DNA from: Bryobacterales bacterium
GTDB taxonomy: Bacteria; Acidobacteriota; Terriglobia; Bryobacterales; Bryobacteraceae
NCBI GenBank assembly: GCA_947446025.1
Contig: CANFEY010000037.1
Span: forward strand, 1-47,097
DNA: 47,097 nucleotides
Direction of reading: 5' to 3'
The position numbers were made by a program, and so were the translations under genes. Under the pieces are notes generated by a model. It was not told the origin of the DNA, searched no databases, and saw nothing but the letters and a program-made list of their open reading frames with translations. Numbering within the stretch: the first letter of the stretch is position 1; the number at the start of each line of letters is the position of its first letter. Shown here one piece after another: positions 35,301 to 41,917 of this stretch.

Positions 35301-36259
35301 GACTGGGTCAGCACGACCGAGGTGGTCAGGAGCTTCTCAACGTAGCGCTGATTGTCGATCAAGACCATGAAGAACGCCTTGTTCTTCACGATCGGCCCGC
35401 CCAGGCGTCCGCCGTACTGGTTGCGATTCGTGTAACTCTTCTGCGCGCCGCGCAGGTTCGCGAACCAATCGTTGGCGCTCAAAGCCGAGTTGTTGTTGCT
35501 GTAGAACAACGCCCCGTGATAGGCGTTGCTGCCCGCGCGTGTGCGCATCTGCACTTGCGCCGCGCCGCGGCCTTGCGCAGGGTCCACGGTGTTCGTGCTG
35601 ACGCGGACTTCTTCCACCATGTCTGGGCTGGTGAAGATCGCGGAGTAGGCACCGTTGGAATCGTTGTAGCGACCGTCGTTGGTGATTAGGCCGTCGCGGG
35701 TGGTGTTCACTTGGCCGGTGCTGGTGCCGGAGAAGTTGGGCACTTCCGCTCCGAAGGCGTTGCGTAGGGTGACGACACCGGGCGAGGTAGCCGCCAGATC
35801 CAGCACGTTGCGGCTGAGCACGGGCAGCGTCAGCACCGCGCGTTCCGAAATTACCGCGCCGACGGAGGCCGTGGTGGTGGTAAGCGTGGTGTCGGCTTCT
35901 TCGATGACCTCAATGGAGGTCGCCGCACCTTGCACCTGTAGCGTAAAGTTCAGGCGGACCTGTTGGCCCTGGCCCAATTCCACCTTGGTGAAGGTGGCGG
36001 TGTTGAAGCCGCTAGCGTTGGCGCTGACCGTATAGACGCCCGGCTGGAGGCTGGGAAACTCGTAATTGCCGGTATCGTTGGTTTCGCGGTTGTTGACAAT
36101 GCCGGTGTTGTCGTTGGTGGCGACAACCTTTACGTTGGCAATGACCGCTCCGGTGGCGTCGGCGACGGTGCCGCCGAGGACGGCGTTGACCTGGCCGAAC
36201 GCCGCGGGTGACAGGCACGCGGCTAGAAACAATCCTGAAATACGCTTAGAAAACGGCAT
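32321..36259 (-). CDS. Oar-like TonB-dependent receptor with N-terminal regulatory domain
   Basis: A 1312-residue outer-membrane receptor. Signal peptide 1-22 (A-A-C-L-S-P-A-A-F-G-Q); carboxypeptidase-regulatory-like beta domain about 25-110 (G-G-T-V-A-D-A-T-G-A-V-I, then G-N-Y-E-F-P-S-L-Q-P-G-V-Y); plug about 130-260 (L-P-V-L-S-R-N-V-L-D-L); the rest a large beta-barrel ending R-T-V-T-L-N-M-R-F-D-F with terminal Phe. Such Oar-like receptors are abundant in Solibacter-type acidobacteria; the ligand is unknown. ATG at 36257-36259 with GAGGAG upstream. It has its own promoter and is insulated by hairpins on both sides, within a cluster of exported proteins. Confidence 0.93.
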   Translation of the reverse strand: MPFSKRISGLFLAACLSPAAFGQVNAVLGGTVADATGAVIANVKVVATNDNTGIVNNRETNDTGNYEFPSLQPGVYTVSANASGFNTATFTKVELGQGQQVRLNFTLQVQGAATSIEVIEEADTTLTTTTASVGAVISERAVLTLPVLSRNVLDLAATSPGVVTLRNAFGAEVPNFSGTSTGQVNTTRDGLITNDGRYNDSNGAYSAIFTSPDMVEEVRVSTNTVDPAQGRGAAQVQMRTRAGSNAYHGALFYSNNNSALSANDWFANLRGAQKSYTNRNQYGGRLGGPIVKNKAFFMVLIDNQRYVEKLLTTSVVLTQSARNGVFRYLTSGAAGGVSRRNGNALSGTPSVDLAGNILSRDAAGNSLFLNQFNVFTDVRDPNRTKIDNVWVSSQMLPRMPLPNDYSVGDGLNTAGYRWYRRQYGVDGATGQSANPNRDHLTTRFDYQVNDANKLSFTMTREKDFGVTGQTGLTDFPGGYSGAVVRKPNFYTIQYTTVLSPSLLNEFRFGAKRDTWEGLSAFDTGCCFGAAESNLTDAAKEARATYPKGPDGSFQYIASGGLGLGQYANLNVSTPRYTNSPLKQIADTITWNHGAHSVQFGGELDRFFSEGLNGGGQNTTRPLVTLGAGSVAITGITAAAFPGLNALDIGPAQSLLANLAGSVGTIGQQYFVNSPTATDWSDYRTTILFRRKHQQNDWNFWLKDSWKTTKNLTLNFGLRYDKYGTPYDSLGLGGRFKGGQSGLFGISGTNFANAQWAPYASSGALTTSEFVGKFSPNADKLIFGNDWNNLAPSLGFAYNVPWLKRSTVLRGGYGINYAGAVDFLGYSGNIGSLPGFALNLNYAAQGYLDLAGLPAAGVVPVPTGGAKPFSPVPLDSTRSTGITGYADDRKVPYIQSFNLSLQHEVARNLTLEVGWVGNKGTKLWTNTQINETNIIENGLLEAFNITRAGGNAPLFDRMFAGTNFGGTIGTVNGSTMTGSRALRLFQNTNQFIANGDVGGLANYINTTTQLSTRGFGGILRNAGLPENFIVANPQFGSVNLAGNNSNSTYHSVQTSLTRRYATGFSGQFSYVFSKNLGDTGVRDPRNRVLSKGILANNRTHIIKLAGTWDLPFGAKGYIARNAKWADPIIGGWQLAPVIQWASGAPLTFTTGVGTAGFRAITTADILGEFTPGSVRKDPGQYVDYFAGLTARNATPPNFGADQTVLNGRLTNQVVVDASGNVLLANALPGRAGNSANNMPGLIGPGQLGFDISASKKIQLGEARYFTLRADVIDALNRPIWGNPGTNINNPQTFNRITTAAGNRTVTLNMRFDF

Positions 36260-36300
36260 ACGAGCTCCTCAACCCAAAGACCTAAAGAGACTTAAAAACA

Positions 36301-36329
36301 AGGATAGCCCATTGGCCGACCTGTGTCAA
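36301..36329 (-). promoter_or_regulatory. Vegetative-type promoter of the TonB receptor
   Basis: On the minus strand TTGACA (36329-36324), a 17-base spacer and TATCCT (36306-36301) match the sigma-70 consensus well. The predicted start near 36294 gives a leader of about 35 bases before the receptor ATG, with GAGGAG as ribosome site. Confidence 0.7.
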
Positions 36330-36337
36330 AAATTTGA

Positions 36338-36361
36338 AGCCCCAGGTTTACACCCGGGGCT
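36338..36361 (-). terminator. Hairpin with T-run after the upstream cluster operon
   Basis: On the minus strand AGCCCCGGG, loop TGTAAA, CCTGGGGCT (9 bp, one G-T pair), followed by TTCAAATTTTT. It begins within the stop codon of the 36360-37160 gene, so it is a good intrinsic terminator. A related palindrome lies at 40093-40119. Confidence 0.7.
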
Positions 36362-37160
36362 AGCGGTCGTCCTGGCAAATGTACTCGAACATTTCGCCGT
36401 TGGCGACAAAGCCCGCCGCGCCGGATTCATTGATCACGCCGCGGGCGGTCCAAGGGGCGGTGTAGGCTCCCGGATCATCCACCGTGATTTCGTATTCGAG
36501 CGAACCCAGCGTGGGGCGCGAGAATTTCTCCGTCAGATGCGCCTGCTCCGTGGTGGGGTAAGAACCCATGATCCAGACCTTCTCGTTGAGGCCCACTGTG
36601 TCCACCACCAGCGTGTCGCCTTCCCAGTGGCCGATGGAGTGGCCCAGCGAGGTGGGGCGCAGGTCTTCGGGCTTGGGATGCATCCGGCCATCGGTGTAGA
36701 TCACCCGCCAGGAATGCGCGCCGCCCATCTGTAGGATGAAGACGCTTTTGAGATCTGGCGCGTCGATAATTTCAAAGCCGGGGGCGAGCAGAAATTCGGG
36801 ACCCGGGGCAGGCTTGCAATCAATGTAGGGAGGCCGTGTGAGCTTTTGGCTCGACTGGCGGTAGGTGAACAACTCCTTGGCCCATGGCTGGAACGGGACG
36901 GTGCCCATGGGACGGCTGGCGAATCCCGGGCGCAGTTCCCAGTAGCCCTTGGCGTCCTTAGCTGCTCCCAGATTGACGCGGCCATCGGGCCAGCGAGGCG
37001 TGGGCAGCACGGGGCGGATCGGTTTGGGCGGAGCAGCTCCTTTTCCCTTGGCTCCGGCCTTTCCGGCGAGCGGGGCAGGCGGAGCATCCTGCGCGAGAAA
37101 CGGCACAGCCAACGAGAGGCAGGCCAAGCTGAGCGCCAGAGTGGGTAACGTTCGCGTCAT
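36360..37160 (-). CDS. Exported GHWEGDT-domain protein, unknown function
   Basis: A 266-residue exported protein (signal peptide to about residue 24, then an Ala/Gly/Lys/Pro linker 27-50). Shared family landmarks are P-R-W-P-D-G-R-V-N-L-G (about 56-66), F-Q-P-W-A-K, W-R-V-I-Y-T-D-G-R, and the core G-H-W-E-G-D-T-L-V-V-D-T-V-G-L-N, followed by T-V-D-D-P-G-A-Y-T-A-P-W-T. No function known to me. It follows a DUF6152 gene by eight bases and is the last gene before a terminator. The conserved Y-T-x-P-W-T tail suggests an aromatic binding surface; inference only. Confidence 0.8.
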   Translation of the reverse strand: MTRTLPTLALSLACLSLAVPFLAQDAPPAPLAGKAGAKGKGAAPPKPIRPVLPTPRWPDGRVNLGAAKDAKGYWELRPGFASRPMGTVPFQPWAKELFTYRQSSQKLTRPPYIDCKPAPGPEFLLAPGFEIIDAPDLKSVFILQMGGAHSWRVIYTDGRMHPKPEDLRPTSLGHSIGHWEGDTLVVDTVGLNEKVWIMGSYPTTEQAHLTEKFSRPTLGSLEYEITVDDPGAYTAPWTARGVINESGAAGFVANGEMFEYICQDDR

Positions 37161-37168
37161 CTTGGCTC

Positions 37169-37561
37169 CTAGCGCATCGTGAGCTTTGCGCCACTGGAGA
37201 GGATCAGCGTGGTGGAGTTCACCGCGCCCACCCAGTTGTTGCGCGGGTCCTTGGACAGCGCGCCGCCGGTGACGGTGATGGTGTCACCGATTTTCACGGT
37301 GCTCTTCGTCCAGCCGCCGCGCAGCAGCGCGTAGGGGGGGCCGAGTTCGAAGCGGATGTTCTTCGTCGCGCCGCCGGCGTCCTTCACGTTCGCATAGAGG
37401 TAGGCGTGCGGATTCTGCCAATCGAGCTGCGTCACCACGCCCGTGAAGTCGGCGATCTTGGAGGCGTCGTATTCGGCGTCGAAAGAGTGGTGGGCCCCTG
37501 CGGGCAGTACAAACAAGGTCGGTGCCACGCAGAGGATGAGGGCAAGCAGTGTGGTTCGCAT
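37169..37561 (-). CDS. DUF6152-family exported protein, second copy
   Basis: A 130-residue DUF6152 protein. Signal peptide about 1-23, mature N-terminus H-H-S-F-D-A-E-Y-D as in the first copy, then V-T-Q-L-D-W-Q-N-P-H-A-Y-L and G-D-T-I-T-V-T-G. The two copies in this window are clearly diverged paralogues. ATG at 37559-37561 with GGAG upstream (in AAGGAGAATTAC). It lies ten bases after the fusion gene and eight bases before the GHWEGDT gene, so all are in one operon. The histidine pair just after the cleavage site could bind a metal. Confidence 0.85.
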   Translation of the reverse strand: MRTTLLALILCVAPTLFVLPAGAHHSFDAEYDASKIADFTGVVTQLDWQNPHAYLYANVKDAGGATKNIRFELGPPYALLRGGWTKSTVKIGDTITVTGGALSKDPRNNWVGAVNSTTLILSSGAKLTMR

Positions 37562-37571
37562 GTAATTCTCC

Positions 37572-38687
37572 TTAGTTGCGGATGAAGGTCGATTCCGCGT
37601 TCTCCTCACAGAAATATTCCTGAATCTCTTCGTCCGGAACCCACTGGATGGTCCAGCCGCCGGTCCAGGGGCGCGTGTACGTCTTGGTGTCGTCCACGGT
37701 CACCTGGTAGCGCAATGTGTTGAGATCGGTGCGCGTGAAGCGCTCGGTCAGGTGCAGGGATTCGGTGTGCGGCAGGCCGCCGTTCGAAAACCAGAATTTT
37801 TCGTTGAAGCCGACGGTGTCGACGACCAGTGTGTCGCCTTCCCAATGACCAACCGAGGTGCCGTAATACGCCAGCACCAGATCCTCTTTGTTCCCCACCG
37901 GACGCCCGTCGGTGTAGACGATGCGCCAGTTGCGGTCGCCGCCGCCTAGCAGGATCAGTACGCGGCCCACTTCGGGCTGCTCCACGAACTGGAATCCTTG
38001 TGGGCTTTGAAAGTGGCGCACGCCGCCGGGAGGCATGCAGCGGTTGTAGGGATCGTCTTTGAAGAGCGTCCGCTGCCGGTATTCGTAGGCGGCCTTGGCC
38101 CAGGGCTGGAACGGAGCAACTTTGTCGGCGTCCAGGATGTTGTTGAGTAGTCCGTCGCGATTCATCGAGATGTTGCCGGCGGTGGAGTCGACCAGGACGG
38201 TGGAACTGGGTGGACCCCAGTAGCCCTTCTTGCCGGGAGGCGGGCCGAGCCGCACGTGTCCATCGGGCCAGCGGGGAGCAGGTTGGCTCTTGCCCTTGGC
38301 AGCGGCTTTGGCTTTGGCGGTGAACAGCTTCGCGCCGGTCTTCGCTAGCACAATGGAAGTGGCCAGGACCTGCCGCCGCGTGTCGCGGGCCGGGATGCCA
38401 TCCACGCTGACCACGTCGCCGATGTTGAGCGCGGTGCGCTTCCAGCCGTCTTTCTCAAGGTCCAGCGGGTTGCCGAATTCGACGGCCCAGTTGGCCACGG
38501 TTCCGTTGGCGTCCTGGATGTTGACGCTAAAGAAAGCGCTCGGCGTCACCCAATCGATGCGGGTGACCACGCCCTTCAGGCTCATCTTGCGACTGTTGTC
38601 GTAGGCCGCCGACGGCGCACGCTGCGCCCAGGCCGCACCCAGCAGCACGCCGAAACCCAACGCGGTGGCTAGCAGAAATCTCTTCAT
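37572..38687 (-). CDS. DUF6152-GHWEGDT fusion protein, exported
   Basis: A 371-residue exported protein that joins both domain types of the cluster. Signal peptide residues 1-21 (M-K-R-F-L-L-A-T-A-L-G-F-G-V). Residues ~25-120 are DUF6152-like (G-V-V-T-R-I-D-W-V-T-P, then G-D-V-V-S-V-D-G) but lack the H-H-S-F start, having A-P-S-A-A-Y-D instead. After a Lys/Ala linker (~122-137), residues ~138-371 carry P-R-W-P-D-G-H-V-R-L-G, W-R-I-V-Y-T-D-G-R, G-H-W-E-G-D-T-L-V-V-D-T-V-G-F-N and Y-T-R-P-W-T. The start at 38685-38687 gives a proper signal peptide; the open frame upstream is a shadow. It lies two bases from the 38690 gene. Confidence 0.82.
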   Translation of the reverse strand: MKRFLLATALGFGVLLGAAWAQRAPSAAYDNSRKMSLKGVVTRIDWVTPSAFFSVNIQDANGTVANWAVEFGNPLDLEKDGWKRTALNIGDVVSVDGIPARDTRRQVLATSIVLAKTGAKLFTAKAKAAAKGKSQPAPRWPDGHVRLGPPPGKKGYWGPPSSTVLVDSTAGNISMNRDGLLNNILDADKVAPFQPWAKAAYEYRQRTLFKDDPYNRCMPPGGVRHFQSPQGFQFVEQPEVGRVLILLGGGDRNWRIVYTDGRPVGNKEDLVLAYYGTSVGHWEGDTLVVDTVGFNEKFWFSNGGLPHTESLHLTERFTRTDLNTLRYQVTVDDTKTYTRPWTGGWTIQWVPDEEIQEYFCEENAESTFIRN

Positions 38688-38689
38688 CC

Positions 38690-39082
38690 CTAGTCCCTGG
38701 TCAACTTGAAGTTTCCGTTGACGGCGCCCTGCTTCCAGCTGCCGGTGACCGTGCGGTGATACGAGCCCATGTCTTCCATCTTGCCTTCCGCAACCAGATG
38801 GACAGGCTTGCCCGCCGCGTCCTTGACGTCGGCTTCGATGCGGACCATCCAATTCACGGGGTCCAGTGTCACCGCCGCGGTGGCGGAATCCGCCCCCGGG
38901 TTAATGACGCCCTTGGCAGCCTTGCCATCCCAGGTCATCACCACGGTGAGCTGGTGGCGGTCCGTGGGCGATGCGCCCCAGTCCCCATTCCAAGTCCCGG
39001 TCAGCGGATGCCCTTGCTGCGCGGGGATAGCCACGGTGATACATGCCAATAGAAAACCCAACTGGAACACACGTCTCCGCAT
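38690..39082 (-). CDS. Small exported lipocalin-like protein, first in cluster operon
   Basis: A 130-residue exported protein, family not recognised. Signal peptide 1-21 (ends V-A-I-P-A-Q). The mature chain starts H-P-L-T-G-T-W-N-G-D-W-G, a G-T-W motif as in small lipocalin-like barrels, followed by alternating strands and ending G-S-W-K-Q-G-A-V-N-G-N-F-K-L-T. It would be a small periplasmic or outer-membrane beta-barrel binding protein. GAGGAGG precedes the ATG at 39080-39082 by four bases. It heads a four-gene operon with the fusion protein, DUF6152 and GHWEGDT genes. Confidence 0.75.
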   Translation of the reverse strand: MRRRVFQLGFLLACITVAIPAQQGHPLTGTWNGDWGASPTDRHQLTVVMTWDGKAAKGVINPGADSATAAVTLDPVNWMVRIEADVKDAAGKPVHLVAEGKMEDMGSYHRTVTGSWKQGAVNGNFKLTRD

Positions 39083-39108
39083 ACATCCTCCTCAAAACGT
39101 CACTATTG

Positions 39109-39137
39109 GGTATAGCACTAAAGTGCGCAGAGAACAA
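39109..39137 (-). promoter_or_regulatory. Candidate promoter with palindrome, cluster operon
   Basis: On the minus strand TTGTTC (39137-39132), 17-base spacer, TATACC (39114-39109). The match is modest (three and four of six). A palindrome GCACT-AA-AGTGC (39115-39126) lies within the spacer and could be a repressor site. The likely start is about 20 bases before the first gene's ATG. Confidence 0.45.
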
Positions 39138-39152
39138 TCTGCTTTGCGGGAG

Positions 39153-39932
39153 TTACTCGGGTAGAGCACCAGCTTCCGACTCAGAGGCCCGCGCCTTGAC
39201 AGCGGCAATGGCGTATGGATTCGTCCGCCCGGCCAGGTAGGCCAGTAACTCGCGCAGGAACAGAATCTCTCCGGCCAACTCGAGGCTTTCCTCCACAAGC
39301 ACCAAGAGTCCGAACCCGAAGTCCGCCTCGTAGGCATTTTCAGAGTACCGTAGCGAGCCGAGCATTTCGATTCCGATCGCCCCTAAGCAGAAAATGGCTC
39401 CGGCGCGGACGAACGCCCACGCCGTCTTGCGGGGCAAGCGGCTCAAAAATCCCCATAGCGCGGCGACGAACACCAGGACCGCCGCGCTCCCCGGAATCAC
39501 CCAGGCAAAAAAGAAGATCCCGTCGACATTCAGAATCCTCCGGAGTGGCACCATGAGAGCTTCGTGGAAGGAAGCCGCCTCGTCCATGGAGAGCAAGACA
39601 AAGACCAGGGACATTCCCAGCCAATACCGGCGCTCCCCTCGTCTGCGCTCAATGAAGAAAATTGCGAAGAGCGCCTGCGCGCACAAAATCAGGTTTATCG
39701 AGGAGAACCATGCCGGGACCGAATTCTCGCTATCGAGATTGAATCGGTTTACAAGCTCGCGGAGGGACACCGATTCTATGCTGTCGGCGGTCACAAGCGC
39801 GGCGACGCCAGCCAGGACCACCAGGACTGCTGACCAGACATGGAGCTTGAAGAACGCCCTACGCCACTCGTCCACGACCGGGACAGCGGTGGCAGGGATC
39901 TCATTCCTATTCCTACGCTGCGGACTATTCAC
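39153..39932 (-). CDS. Multipass membrane protein with MDEAASFHE motif, unknown
   Basis: A 259-residue integral membrane protein with about six predicted helices (near residues 33-50, 75-93, 103-120, 138-163, 172-192 and 203-220). Two acidic motifs sit at membrane edges: M-D-E-A-A-S-F-H-E (115-123) and L-V-E-E-S-L-E-L-A-G-E (about 213-223). This arrangement, with acidic and histidine residues, suggests a metal or proton site, perhaps related to hydrolase-like ceramidase-type membrane proteins; I cannot name the family. The start is GTG at 39930-39932. It is divergent from the HupE-like gene. Function unknown. Confidence 0.7.
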   Translation of the reverse strand: MNSPQRRNRNEIPATAVPVVDEWRRAFFKLHVWSAVLVVLAGVAALVTADSIESVSLRELVNRFNLDSENSVPAWFSSINLILCAQALFAIFFIERRRGERRYWLGMSLVFVLLSMDEAASFHEALMVPLRRILNVDGIFFFAWVIPGSAAVLVFVAALWGFLSRLPRKTAWAFVRAGAIFCLGAIGIEMLGSLRYSENAYEADFGFGLLVLVEESLELAGEILFLRELLAYLAGRTNPYAIAAVKARASESEAGALPE

Positions 39933-40069
39933 CGAACTCGCCCTGCCGTTCCTTTATCCATCTTGGTGATGGGTGCCGAGCCTTTATGGGCGGACTTCTG
40001 GACCCGCTTATTGGCCAAAGATGAGATCCGATCAGACATAGGATGTAGGCTACTATACACGTTACGACG

Positions 40070-41293
40070 ATGTGGGCACAGCTGCGTGTTTTGAGGCCCC
40101 AGGCTGACGCCTTGGGCTACCCCGTTCACCAGAGCGGGGCCCTCCTATGGCTGCTCGCTCTCTCGATGCCCCTTTGGGCGCATGACATCGCGGGCGACGT
40201 GAAGGTCCAGGCGTACTTGAAACCCGATGCGCAGACGATCCATCTGGTGCTGCGCGTGCCGCTGAAAGCGATGCGCGACATCGAGTTCCCGCAGCGCGGC
40301 AAGGGGTTCCTCGACGTAGAGCGAGCGGACAAGCAACTCCGCGACGCCGTGACCATGTGGATCGCCAGCGTGGTGGAGGTGTACGAGAACGACGCCCGCG
40401 TCGGCGCGCCGCGAATAGTTGGGGTGAAGGCGTCGCTCGAATCGGACCGGTCGTTTGTCGCTTATCGCGACGCACTTGCGCACATTACGGGCGAGACGAA
40501 ACCCATCGGCGACGTGCCGGTGGAGCAGGTGATGCTCGACGCAGTGCTCGAGTACCCCATCCGCTCGGAAGCATCGCAATTCTCTATCCGGCCCAAGCTG
40601 GAACGGCTCGGAATGAACGTGGTCACCGTGCTGTGGTTCCTACCCCCTTCGGGCACGGTGCGGGCATTCGAGTACAACGGCGACGCGGGCTTGGTTCGCC
40701 TCGATCCGAGTTGGCTGCAAGCGGCGCTAACCTTCGTGCGCCTGGGCTTCTTCCACATCCTGGACGGCATCGATCACCTGCTGTTCCTCTTCTGCCTACT
40801 CATCCCGTTTCGCAAGCTGCGGCAGTTGCTGTGGATCGTGACCAGCTTTACCGTCGCGCACTCGATTACACTGATCGCATCCGCGTTTAATTTGGCTCCC
40901 GGCGCGTTGTGGTTTCCACCGCTGATTGAAACGCTGATCGCGGCGTCCATCGTGTACATGGCGCTCGAAAACATCGTGGGGGGTGCGAGCGTCCATCGCC
41001 GCTGGATGATCAGCTTCGGCTTCGGGCTGGTACACGGCTTCGGGTTTTCGTTCGCGCTGCATGAGACGCTGCAATTTGCGGGATCGCATTTGGTGACCTC
41101 GCTGCTGGCATTCAACGTGGGCGTGGAATTGGGGCAGGTGCTGGTGCTGCTGGTGTTGGTTCCGGCCCTGGCGCTGCTGTTCCGCTACGCCGTCGCGGAG
41201 CGGATCGGCACGATCCTGCTTTCCGCACTCGTCGCGCACACCGGCTGGCACTGGATGTGGGAGCGTTGGGAGATCCTGCGGAAGTTTTGGTGA
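40070..41293 (+). CDS. HupE/UreJ-type membrane protein with exported N-domain
   Basis: A ~407-residue protein. After a signal-like segment (A-L-L-W-L-L-A-L-S-M-P-L-W-A-H), an exported domain of about 190 residues is followed by a HupE/UreJ_2-type membrane domain (about 210-405): F-F-H-I-L-D-G-I-D-H-L-L-F-L, A-H-S-I-T-L, F-G-L-V-H-G-F-G-F-S-F, F-N-V-G-V-E-L-G-Q, and a final H-T-G-W-H-W-M. The histidine-rich helices are typical of this family, linked to metal (nickel, cobalt) transport. Start is uncertain: ATG 40070 lies upstream of a palindromic repeat that would then be inside the gene; TTG 40112 is the next choice. Both precede the signal segment. Confidence 0.83.
   Translation: MWAQLRVLRPQADALGYPVHQSGALLWLLALSMPLWAHDIAGDVKVQAYLKPDAQTIHLVLRVPLKAMRDIEFPQRGKGFLDVERADKQLRDAVTMWIASVVEVYENDARVGAPRIVGVKASLESDRSFVAYRDALAHITGETKPIGDVPVEQVMLDAVLEYPIRSEASQFSIRPKLERLGMNVVTVLWFLPPSGTVRAFEYNGDAGLVRLDPSWLQAALTFVRLGFFHILDGIDHLLFLFCLLIPFRKLRQLLWIVTSFTVAHSITLIASAFNLAPGALWFPPLIETLIAASIVYMALENIVGGASVHRRWMISFGFGLVHGFGFSFALHETLQFAGSHLVTSLLAFNVGVELGQVLVLLVLVPALALLFRYAVAERIGTILLSALVAHTGWHWMWERWEILRKFW
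40093..40119 (+). repeat. Palindromic repeat related to the one at 36338
   Basis: GCCCCAGGC-TGAC-GCCTTGGGC, an imperfect 9-bp stem (eight of nine paired). It closely resembles the palindrome at 36338-36361 (GCCCCAGG-TTTACA-CCCGGGGC). This looks like a dispersed intergenic element, now overlapping the proposed 5' end of the HupE-like gene. Confidence 0.5.
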
Positions 41294-41326
41294 CAGATTA
41301 TGATCGGGAACGTGAGTTTTGAATAG

Positions 41327-41917
41327 GTGTCCCTCTACAGCCAGCATGTTCTGCCTCGCCTGATAGCGGGCGCGATGCGTGATCGCCGCTTTGTTCCCTA
41401 CCGGCAGCGCGTGCTCGCCTTAGCGGAGGGGCGGGTGCTCGAGATAGGCGCGGGGTCGGGCGTCAATCTTCCCTTTTATTCGGACCGCACGACGGAGATC
41501 GTAGGCTTGGAGCCGCATCCGAAACTCCGCGCGATGGCTGAGCGGGCGGGTCTGCGCGTAATCCAAGGCTCAGCGGAAGCGATTCCGTTGGACAGCGCGA
41601 GCGTGGATTGCGTCGTGACCACATGGACGTTGTGCTCTATTCCTGATGCCGCCGCCGCGCTGGAGGAAATGCGGCGCGTGCTGCGTCCCGGCGGGCGGCT
41701 GCTGTTCGTCGAACACGGACTCGCGCTGGACGCAGGCGTACGGCGTTGGCAGCAACGGTTGACGCCGCTGTGGAAACACATCGCGGGAGGATGTCATTTG
41801 GATCGAGACATCCCCGGCTTGATACGCAAGGCTGGATTCGATATCGTGCAGTTGGAGACAGGGCACATGGAGGGTCCGCGGCCAATGACCTTCATGTACG
41901 AAGGGTGGGCCATATGA
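41327..41917 (+). CDS. Class I SAM-dependent methyltransferase
   Basis: A 196-residue methyltransferase of the Methyltransf_11/UbiE type. Motif I is L-E-I-G-A-G-S-G-V-N (residues 39-48), followed by G-L-E-P-H-P, the acidic motif region I-P-L-D-S-A-S-V-D-C-V-V-T-T-W-T-L-C-S-I, and L-R-P-G-G-R-L-L-F-V-E-H-G. The last segments resemble METTL7-like small-molecule methyltransferases, but the acceptor is not known. The start is GTG at 41327. The stop overlaps the ATG of the TIGR03435 remnant (ATGA at 41914-41917). Confidence 0.88.
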   Translation: MSLYSQHVLPRLIAGAMRDRRFVPYRQRVLALAEGRVLEIGAGSGVNLPFYSDRTTEIVGLEPHPKLRAMAERAGLRVIQGSAEAIPLDSASVDCVVTTWTLCSIPDAAAALEEMRRVLRPGGRLLFVEHGLALDAGVRRWQQRLTPLWKHIAGGCHLDRDIPGLIRKAGFDIVQLETGHMEGPRPMTFMYEGWAI

